From positions 1-34,298 of the forward strand of contig DXJA01000471.1 of the NCBI GenBank assembly GCA_019056875.1: a stretch of DNA of 34,298 bases. Direction: 5' to 3'. Made by a program: the position numbers and the translations under genes. This stretch comes from Candidatus Jordarchaeum madagascarense. GTDB lineage: Archaea; Asgardarchaeota; Jordiarchaeia; Jordiarchaeales; Jordiarchaeaceae. This document shows positions 6,852 to 13,488 of this stretch, in pieces. Below the pieces are notes generated by a model. That model had not been told where the DNA came from and ran no database searches. It saw only the letters and a program-made list of their open reading frames with translations. Numbering within the stretch: the stretch's first letter is position 1; the number at the start of each line of letters is the position of its first letter.

Positions 6852-9050
6852 TCAACTCCAGAGTTCGAGACCCTTTTCCGCTTTACGGTTCATGAGGCGT
6901 TCCTCCAAACTTTTTCCTATACGCTTCGTGGATTCCGCTCCTTCCATGTCCGCTATTTCCGTTACGCAGTGAATCATCCAGTTTAAGGTACTGATAACAG
7001 ATTCTAGATCTCCCTGAGAAACGGCGTGAAGAGAGCTAATCTCAGTGATGCTTTTACCTCTTATGTAATCCAGAACCGCCACCGACATTACTTGCGGCTG
7101 AGGCCTACCGTACTCCAACTCCACGGCACTCAAAACCAGATCCATAAACCGAAACTCATCATCTATATCGCCGTGAACCATGCTTCGAATGGCAATCCCA
7201 GTTGTGGGTTTTAGATAGAGCCTCGTAATCAGTTTTCCGAATATTGTGGGAGTTAAAGTGTTCCTCGTAGTTTCAGTAACTAATCCCTCGCTAACCAGCT
7301 TTTTCAGCACATTCTGAGCATTTAGGCAACATAAAACTAGGCCATTGTAAGAAGTATAATTCTGATCTACAACCTTAGCGAGTTTAATTAGATGCCTACA
7401 TAATCCGCCCCTCTCGCTTTTATGATAAGAACAGGTGCATTGGAACCCTCGCTCCTCTTGGAAGCTGCAGATATTTACCACAGGCTCCATGAATGTAGCC
7501 TCAACCTTTTGGGGCAGTAATTGTACCCTTAAACTCTCTCCACTGATTTTCTCAGCGGCTTCCAGTTCACATATTCCGGCATGGTTAGTTATAGCATCGG
7601 ATATGTTTATCGTGCCTATCTGGACTAGGCCCCCTAGGCTGGTGTGGGGATTCTTAGATTTCTCCTTCTTCCACCAAAAAGTTTTTTCAAAAAAGTTCAA
7701 TATATCCTCAAATGTGGCCTCTCCGCTCTCAAATATTCTGAGAAGGGTTTGCTCCTCAAGGTTTGGTGAAAAACCGATTGAACTCCGCACAGTGTCATAT
7801 CGGGGAACCAGTTCTCCACCTTTAACCTCAAAATATCTCTTTCGAATCATAAAGCGATCAGAATCGGAATTGCATAGCACCACCGCATAGCCCACACTGT
7901 CAAACTCTGGTCTGCCCGCTCTCCCCAATATCTGATGGAACTGGTTGGCGTTCATCCCATCAATATCGAACTCATCACTAGCCATCTCTATACGGTTGAA
8001 AACATAAAAATCCCGTAGAATAACTAGTCTGGCGGGTGTATCAATACCGGCCGAGAGGGTGGTGGTGCAACACACAACCTTTAGAAAACCTCTTCGGAAG
8101 GCGTCCTCCACAAGCTCTCTAGAATCATGATTTAAACCCGCGTGGTGAAAACCTACACCCTGCCTTATCAATTCGATCAAACGCTTGGGATATTTTCTAC
8201 TCTCAACAAATCTGTCTGAGAGCGTCTCCCTCTCCTCATAGGTAAGGTGGGGCGCAACCGACTTGACCAATTTATTTGCCAGACTCTCGGTGTCCCTCCT
8301 GCGTGAAACAAAAATTAGGGCTTGACCATTATTTTGAACAGTTTCCGAAACCAGTTTCCTTATGGCTCCAAGTTTATCTGACTCTACCAGAACGAAGTTT
8401 TTTAAAGGCACCGGTCTGGTGTCAGACTCTATTAGCCTACAATTCAACCAATCCGCGATCTCCTCAGCGTTAGCGATGGTTGCGCTTAATCCAACGAGTT
8501 GTACCCGTAGTCTTTCCCTTATTCTGATAAGAACACTCTCCAGTCTTCCTCCCCTCTCGCCATCACCCATAACGTGTATCTCATCCGCTACAATAACCCG
8601 AATATCATGTAGCCAGTCGGGGTTCAAACGAAGAATCGAGTCAAACCTCTCAATGGTGGTGACCAGTATATCCGCATCCTCCAAAATATTGGGCGTGTAG
8701 TGGAAATCTCCGGTGGATATCCGTATTCTCAGATTCAGGTCACGGTACTTTCTCACGAGCATACCAAACTTCTCCCGGGCGAGAGCCTTCAGGGGAACCA
8801 TATAAACCGCTTTCCCCCCTTCCAGAACGCATTTCAAAATGGCAAGCTCACCCACCAAGGTTTTACCACTAGCAGAGGGGGAACAAACCAGCTGGTTAAC
8901 TCCATCGAGTAATCCGCCCTGAATGGCGAGTATCTGAACCGCCCGCAGATAGTTTATTCCCTGTCGTTCAAGAATCTCTCTGATTCTCCGGGGAACGTTC
9001 TCCTCCAGATTCAGGAAGGCTTCCAGACCCTTTTGACCGTCCACCGTCAT
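6852..9050 (-). CDS. Ski2-class DEAD/DEAH helicase with SWIM zinc motif
   Basis: This is an SF2 helicase of the Ski2/Hel308 type. Visible motifs are Walker A SPSASGKT (57-64), PLKALAREK (Ia), TTIERFD (Ib), DEIH (156-159), SAT (189-191), IFVSRRRDTE (IV), TTTLSAGIDTPAR (V) and QILGRAGRP (VI). After the motor comes a Cys/His cluster, CTC at 538-540 and CRH at 551-553, matching the CxC-xn-CxH SWIM zinc-finger pattern. A C-terminal helical part (about 590-732) could be the Hel308-like ratchet. Length of 732 residues fits the family. ATG 9050 has GGAG seven bases upstream. Hel308 enzymes unwind forks and remodel RadA filaments. With RadB and FEN1 in the same operon, fork or recombination repair is the likely task. 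The SWIM insertion suggests a special DNA or protein contact. Confidence 0.95.
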   Translation of the reverse strand: MTVDGQKGLEAFLNLEENVPRRIREILERQGINYLRAVQILAIQGGLLDGVNQLVCSPSASGKTLVGELAILKCVLEGGKAVYMVPLKALAREKFGMLVRKYRDLNLRIRISTGDFHYTPNILEDADILVTTIERFDSILRLNPDWLHDIRVIVADEIHVMGDGERGGRLESVLIRIRERLRVQLVGLSATIANAEEIADWLNCRLIESDTRPVPLKNFVLVESDKLGAIRKLVSETVQNNGQALIFVSRRRDTESLANKLVKSVAPHLTYEERETLSDRFVESRKYPKRLIELIRQGVGFHHAGLNHDSRELVEDAFRRGFLKVVCCTTTLSAGIDTPARLVILRDFYVFNRIEMASDEFDIDGMNANQFHQILGRAGRPEFDSVGYAVVLCNSDSDRFMIRKRYFEVKGGELVPRYDTVRSSIGFSPNLEEQTLLRIFESGEATFEDILNFFEKTFWWKKEKSKNPHTSLGGLVQIGTINISDAITNHAGICELEAAEKISGESLRVQLLPQKVEATFMEPVVNICSFQEERGFQCTCSYHKSERGGLCRHLIKLAKVVDQNYTSYNGLVLCCLNAQNVLKKLVSEGLVTETTRNTLTPTIFGKLITRLYLKPTTGIAIRSMVHGDIDDEFRFMDLVLSAVELEYGRPQPQVMSVAVLDYIRGKSITEISSLHAVSQGDLESVISTLNWMIHCVTEIADMEGAESTKRIGKSLEERLMNRKAEKGLELWS

Positions 9051-9059
9051 TATACACTC

Positions 9060-10916
9060 CTATTCATTTAATAAACCGAAATAATCTTCAATTGAGCCCG
9101 TTGGTTTTAGCTGGTTCAGCGGCTTCTCACCAGTCTGGTCTATAATGAGTTTCTCTAGCTGCTTCGGAGACTCATAGTCAATTTTGCTGCTTATCCCTCC
9201 GTCGCGTGAAACAATGATCTGAGCCTTACCATTAACAGCACGTTCATAAGTTCCAATGGGCACACCGGGATATTTCTGAACCAGTTCTTCAACAACGCTC
9301 ATCACTTCCGTGCTCTGAGTAATTATCAGAAAAGCAGGATAATCCACTAATCCCTTCCTAGAATCAATAAGATTTTTCAATAGGCCCTTTATATTCTCCT
9401 CAACACACATTACCTCCACAACAGAGTCACAACTTATTATATCGGACTCAGTTGAAACTGTGCTAATAGATTCCTTTAACCCAGTTTTAGAAGCAACTTT
9501 CTCTCTACTCTTTTTGGCGGCTTTGCTCTTTGAGGGCTTCTTTACATTTGAAGTCTTCACCGTTCGCTCAAGGGGTATGATCTTCGGATCTTTCCCGTTC
9601 AATGTAGGTAACTCCCTTTGGATTTCCGGAGCACTTTTCTTAGTAGATTTGTCCTCAAATGTGGCAGTTGCTATCACTGAAGACCGTAGGGTGGCGAGCA
9701 GCTCTTGAGCATACTCGTTTAATCCTGCCAGCTCTGCCTCAGTAATTTTCTTAGAATTTATTGTTCGGTCATAGAATTGCTTAAACCGGTTGTAATCCAC
9801 TCCGGTCTTTTCAAAAACAAGCTCCCCAACTTTGAGAATATCACCAAACACTTGGTTTCCTGTCAATTTCACGTAGGCGTCCTTTAAGGCGCAAATCACC
9901 GCGTTATTCAAGTGAATGGCGGATTCTTCCCAATCTCCTTCTGCATATGTTTTTTGGGCTATATTCAATAGATCATCTACTTGCTGGGTATGGGATACGG
10001 TATTTTTTTTACTAGTAGTAATTAGCGGTTCAACGGGTTTTTTAATCCGAGTTTCTGTTGAGGGTTCTTCGCGGATAAAGGGTTGAGACGTGGATATTGA
10101 GTCTATTTGCTCGACGCCAAACTTTTTTGATATTCCTTCTGGTAGTTTTTGAAATGCGGCTAGCTCCTCCCTCAACAGTTTCTTGAATCTGGCAACTCCT
10201 GACTCGTGTATAATTATTGATCCGATAAGGGTTACTACTAAAAGAATGGAATCTACAACCATCAATGATTGGAAGAAGGATCCTGTGAGATTGAAAAATA
10301 GGAATGGAACGAGTGTAGCAATAAGTAAAATGGTGATGATTAACCCGCTTCTTGCACGAGAGTAGGCTTTGTTTAAGACTTCCCCCTTATTAGGTTTAAA
10401 AATTCTTTTAGCCTTTTTCAACACCACTTTCTTTCTGCTTTCCAGCACAGAGGATAAATTGGATATGGGAACAATCTCAACCGAATCACGCTTGTCATCA
10501 CCCTCACCGCGAGATCCACTTACCAAGAATTTATCGGCTACTATCATGGCTTGTTTGCCCATATAGTAGGGTGTTTTCACACCGAAGAGGTTTCTAAGCT
10601 CTAAGCCCCTGATGAGAGAATTCGGAATGTTAACCAACCGATATAGCAAAACATGTGATAATTTGGATACCGTTCCTCTGTCCTCTCTTATTTTTTCCAC
10701 GGCGGTAGTCTTGTATATAATGAGGTCAAGAGCATTGTACCTCTTTCCTATATGGATTTTACAAGCCACACTCACCTGGCCCTTCTCATAAGACATGATG
10801 CGATAGCCGTTATCCGAAAAAATACTCGAAGCTTTCTCGCCACGGGATGCTTCCCTTTCTATCTGCCTTGTCGTTTCATGTTCCCTCCTTAATTTACATC
10901 CTTTTAGTGGTTTCAC
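9060..10916 (-). CDS. Unknown 618-aa protein with two TM helices and a HEPN-like helical region
   Basis: I do not recognise the protein as a whole. The N-terminal 180 residues are soluble and mixed alpha/beta. Two hydrophobic helices lie at about 191-210 and 217-237 with a very short turn between, so both large parts should face the same side, most likely the cytoplasm. Around 315-415 a helical block (DDLLNIAQKTYAEGDWEESA then AICALKDAYVKLTG-like) recalls HEPN-type bundles. A Lys/Ser-rich linker (about 440-490) leads to a last alpha/beta domain. The extreme C-terminus has S-I-E-D-Y-F (608-613), like a PCNA-interacting box. GTG 10916 overlaps the upstream stop in a GTGA, so it is coupled to the HTH gene. 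The helicase follows 9 bases later. Confidence 0.85.
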   Translation of the reverse strand: MKPLKGCKLRREHETTRQIEREASRGEKASSIFSDNGYRIMSYEKGQVSVACKIHIGKRYNALDLIIYKTTAVEKIREDRGTVSKLSHVLLYRLVNIPNSLIRGLELRNLFGVKTPYYMGKQAMIVADKFLVSGSRGEGDDKRDSVEIVPISNLSSVLESRKKVVLKKAKRIFKPNKGEVLNKAYSRARSGLIITILLIATLVPFLFFNLTGSFFQSLMVVDSILLVVTLIGSIIIHESGVARFKKLLREELAAFQKLPEGISKKFGVEQIDSISTSQPFIREEPSTETRIKKPVEPLITTSKKNTVSHTQQVDDLLNIAQKTYAEGDWEESAIHLNNAVICALKDAYVKLTGNQVFGDILKVGELVFEKTGVDYNRFKQFYDRTINSKKITEAELAGLNEYAQELLATLRSSVIATATFEDKSTKKSAPEIQRELPTLNGKDPKIIPLERTVKTSNVKKPSKSKAAKKSREKVASKTGLKESISTVSTESDIISCDSVVEVMCVEENIKGLLKNLIDSRKGLVDYPAFLIITQSTEVMSVVEELVQKYPGVPIGTYERAVNGKAQIIVSRDGGISSKIDYESPKQLEKLIIDQTGEKPLNQLKPTGSIEDYFGLLNE

Positions 10917-11227
10917 ATAGGTGGTCCACCTGATGACGGGGGTAGAAAGGAATACTTCTCACCTCGACTCCTGTTTTCCGAATTATCCTTCGACCCTTCT
11001 CGTGATGACTGTTCGCGAGAACAATCTCTATTTAGAGTCAGTCCCAGTCTCCTAGCATGTCTCAGTACTGTTACTTCAGACACCTTGAGCCGCTCGGCGA
11101 TTTCGCTCAGAGTTAATCCTTGGCTGTGCAGCTGTATTAGCTCATCATCAGTAAACTTCCTACTCGAGGTCACAGGACGCACCTGAGAGGTTTTAAGGTC
11201 AGTAAACCCTTTATAAATGCTAACCAT
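10913..11227 (-). CDS. Small helix-turn-helix DNA-binding protein
   Basis: A 104-residue protein whose centre is a resolvase/Hin-type helix-turn-helix. The stretch from FTDDELIQLHSQGLTLSEIA to VSEVTVLRHARRLGL (about residues 25-65) has the classic spacing of a first helix, the GLTLSEIA turn and a recognition helix. The tail is rich in Ser, Arg and Glu and appears disordered. It is the first gene of the long operon, only about 13 bases after the expected transcript start, and its stop overlaps the GTG of the next gene. An autoregulatory role for this operon and perhaps for the divergent RadA operon is plausible, but no operator has been shown. Confidence 0.85.
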   Translation of the reverse strand: MVSIYKGFTDLKTSQVRPVTSSRKFTDDELIQLHSQGLTLSEIAERLKVSEVTVLRHARRLGLTLNRDCSREQSSREGSKDNSENRSRGEKYSFLPPSSGGPPM

Positions 11228-11260
11228 GGCTTTCGAGGACGATTTTTTATGTCGTTTGGG

Positions 11261-11273
11261 GCTTTTATTTAGC
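11261..11273 (-). promoter_or_regulatory. Candidate TATA box of the helicase/RadB/FEN1 operon
   Basis: The minus strand reads GCTAAATAAAAGC, centred 40 bases ahead of ATG 11227, which predicts a leader of about 10-15 bases. It would drive the whole seven-gene minus-strand operon. Confidence 0.45.
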
Positions 11274-11488
11274 TCCGAATAATTTTTAAATAGTATTTTA
11301 AACTTATTTACAAATTTTCTTTCATAATTTCTCTTTATTTTGATATCTGAGTGTTATTACAATCTATTTTTATACAGAAAAAGTCTGCTAATGGATTTGA
11401 AAAAACGCCATGTGCAAAAAATATTCAAAAAATGCCCCAAAAATGACATAAAACTGTACATTGCAAAAACAGGGCCAAGAAGAGAGTA

Positions 11489-11497
11489 TTATAAATA
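11489..11497 (+). promoter_or_regulatory. Candidate TATA box for a short tail-anchored ORF
   Basis: TTATAAATA is centred 33 bases before the ATG at 11526, the distance expected for a nearly leaderless archaeal transcript. GC content rises from that ATG on. Confidence 0.3.
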
Positions 11498-11525
11498 TGA
11501 GCCTTTTTCCCAACACAGTATAAAA

Positions 11526-11729
11526 ATGCACGCCAGCCGTCTCAACCCTGTTCCCCAGATCGAGGGCATATGTTGTACGAATAGAGGGTTGCTCCAAACC
11601 GGATTAATAGAAGGATTTCCAAGAATTCGATACAATGGAGCCTATTCTAAAACATTTATTGTAGTTTTGTTTCTCGCTGTGGCTTTTGCTGTCTTTTTTC
11701 TTTGGATGACAGAAATATATCATTTTTAG
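11526..11729 (+). CDS. Possible 67-aa single-TM protein
   Basis: The frame is open from a TTG at 11340, but the first part is AT-rich and not protein-like. From the ATG at 11526 it reads as a short polar region with a Cys pair (GICCTNRG), followed by one strong hydrophobic helix (FIVVLFLAVAFAVFFLW) and a six-residue tail. That would be a tail-anchored type protein. Support is the TATA-like box at the right distance and the change in base composition at the ATG. There is no Shine-Dalgarno site, as expected if leaderless. No family is recognised, and it could be a chance frame in the divergent intergenic region. Confidence 0.35.
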   Translation: MHASRLNPVPQIEGICCTNRGLLQTGLIEGFPRIRYNGAYSKTFIVVLFLAVAFAVFFLWMTEIYHF

Positions 11730-12115
11730 GGTTGTTTTTGAATATTTTTTGCATTTGTTGGCTCCACCGGTTTAACCACCACTTCTATTCATATAGGAAA
11801 TAGAGCCTAATAACTAGCAAAAATGAAAACAAGAGTTAAAAATTTGATTAAAATTGAAAAAGAATGTTAAAATTAATTTGAATAAAAAAATAAGCTTAAG
11901 TAATCCTCAAATCGATGAAAAAAAAGGTCGTGAAAAAAGGGTAACAGCCTTTATAAAGGAAAAATTGAACCTAACAAACTCGGGTGCGGCTCAAATATAC
12001 AAGTTTACATTACCACCCCCTACTAGCCACCCTAAAGCATTGTTATTCGAATTCAAGAACCGCACCCTAACAAACAATCACTAAACCCTTAAAAAAAATT
12101 GATTTGGTGAAAAAA
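11730..12115 (+). promoter_or_regulatory. Intergenic region and long leader of the RadA operon
   Basis: No convincing gene is seen in this 386-base stretch. TTTATAAA at 11950-11957 is the best TATA box for the plus-strand operon and predicts a transcript start near 11980. The leader would then begin almost exactly at GGGTGCGG (11982-11989), whose perfect complement CCGCACCC lies at 12060-12067, and CCTAACAAAC occurs at 11970-11979 and again at 12066-12075. The first ORF starts at 12116 behind GGTGA. A 76-codon open frame at 11854-12084 lies across the promoter and is very Lys/Asn-rich, so I did not call it. Confidence 0.45.
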
Positions 12116-12400
12116 ATGCCCGAAGTCTATTGCAAGGTTTTAAAAAGAAAGGTCGATGGAGGATACTGCGCCTTCATATGCGAGCTTCCAGAAACCGAAA
12201 AAAGTATCATTTACAACCCCTTCAGGGGTATCTACGCGGATTGCAGCTTCAATAAGGAACTCTCAGAATCAGATTCGGTGAGCAAAAAAATTACAACCGT
12301 TGTAAAAAAATCTGAGCCGGAAAACGACGAGGAACTTAGCCTGAAAATTCCCCAATCAGTAATCCTCAAATTAATAAAAGTATTGGAGGGGGACCAATAA
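12116..12400 (+). CDS. Small Cys-containing protein ahead of RadA
   Basis: About 94 residues. The N-terminal half has four Cys: VYCKV near residue 6, GGYCAFIC near 15-19 and ADCSF near 40, a spacing that could form a small metal site. The C-terminal half is acidic and ends in a short helix (VILKLIKVLEG). I recognise no family. The frame is open to a TTG at 12104, but GGTGA lies five bases ahead of ATG 12116, which I chose. The stop overlaps the RadA start in TAATG, with GGAGGGGG upstream for RadA, so translation of the two is coupled. A role as a RadA partner or regulator is only suggested by this coupling. Confidence 0.75.
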   Translation: MPEVYCKVLKRKVDGGYCAFICELPETEKSIIYNPFRGIYADCSFNKELSESDSVSKKITTVVKKSEPENDEELSLKIPQSVILKLIKVLEGDQ

Positions 12401-13467
12401 TGGACTTGACTAACGTTAAGGGTGTGGGACCGGAAAAATCGCGGAAACTCATGAGCGCCGGCTACGGTACTGTGGAGAGCATCGCCTTCTCCTCACCCCG
12501 GGACATCTCCATGGATACCGGCATACCAGAGGATACAGTCAGAGCAATCATAACAGCAGCCAAAATGATTGTTCGCTCCAAGGAAAGTACGAAGGGAGGA
12601 AAACTAGTAGAAATTCTCTCAGGTAAAGACGCCAAGAAAATCCTAGGAAGCATGGATCACATAACTACTGGTCTTAAAGGACTCGACCAAATACTGGGTG
12701 GAGGCATAGAAACCTGTGCGGTTTCCGAGTTTTATGGACCCGCCAAGGCCGGCAAGACCCAGATATGCCACCAGCTCTGCGTCACTGTCCAGCTTCCCAA
12801 GGAGGCAGGAGGCCTCGAAGCCCCCGCCCTATACATCGATACCGAGAGGACTATGAAATACGAACATATCAAAAGCGTAGCGGAGAGATTTGGTTTGGAT
12901 CCAGACATGGCAAGTGACAACGTTTTTTACGCCTACGCCATGAACAGTGAGGCCCTTTACGAAACAGTGCACAAGAGTCTGGATGAGGTGGTTCAAAACC
13001 GGGGAATCAAACTCGTGGTGGTGGACTGCCTAACCGGACACTTCAGAGCGGAATATTGTGGTAGAGAGAGTTTGCCCACAAGACAGCAAAAACTAAACCG
13101 AATAATCCATGATCTTCTGAGAATCGCGGTCTCTCAGGATCTTGCGGTTGTGGTGACCAACCAAGTTCACTCTCAGCCCGACCTGTATGGCAAGAGTGAG
13201 AATCCCATTGGGGGACACACTGTGGCTCATGGGGTCACCTTCAGGCTAGGATTGAGCACAAGAAAACACAATATGAGGATTGTAACCGTGGTGGATGCTC
13301 CAGCATTACCCCCAGACGAGGCTTACTTTGCGATAACCACACGAGGCCTAATCGATATAACTGCCAAGGATCTGAGTTCCAAGGCTCCCATAGGATTCTC
13401 CGAAGCCGAAGAAGAGGAGGAGAAAGAAGTCAAGAAAATGGAGGAAGCGGAAACAATCATAGAATAG
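12400..13467 (+). CDS. radA: DNA repair and recombination protein RadA (divergent)
   Basis: This is the strand-exchange recombinase. Residues 1-60 form the helix-hairpin-helix domain (NVKGVGPEKSRKLMSAG). The RecA core starts with HITTGLKGLDQILGGG and holds Walker A GPAKAGKTQ, the DTE acid strand, Walker B KLVVVDCLTG, RQQKLNRIIHDLLRIA, VVVTNQV, GGHTVAHG in the L2 region and DAPALPPDEA as the ATP cap. It is clearly RadA but unusual. Walker A is GPAKAGKT instead of the common GEFGSGKT, DTERT replaces DTENT, and I see no plain FxxA oligomerisation motif in the linker (about 65-90). An acidic helical tail of about 25 residues follows the core. It is coupled to the small Cys protein upstream, and the M28-type gene follows 21 bases later, so this operon is not a plain housekeeping radA. 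Confidence 0.95.
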   Translation: MDLTNVKGVGPEKSRKLMSAGYGTVESIAFSSPRDISMDTGIPEDTVRAIITAAKMIVRSKESTKGGKLVEILSGKDAKKILGSMDHITTGLKGLDQILGGGIETCAVSEFYGPAKAGKTQICHQLCVTVQLPKEAGGLEAPALYIDTERTMKYEHIKSVAERFGLDPDMASDNVFYAYAMNSEALYETVHKSLDEVVQNRGIKLVVVDCLTGHFRAEYCGRESLPTRQQKLNRIIHDLLRIAVSQDLAVVVTNQVHSQPDLYGKSENPIGGHTVAHGVTFRLGLSTRKHNMRIVTVVDAPALPPDEAYFAITTRGLIDITAKDLSSKAPIGFSEAEEEEEKEVKKMEEAETIIE

Positions 13468-13488
13468 ATTAGCGTAGAGGAATGTGGT

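Noticed and set aside
11854..12084. A 76-codon open frame before RadA.
   Set aside because: It is very Lys/Asn-rich, has no ribosome site, and lies across the likely promoter and leader.
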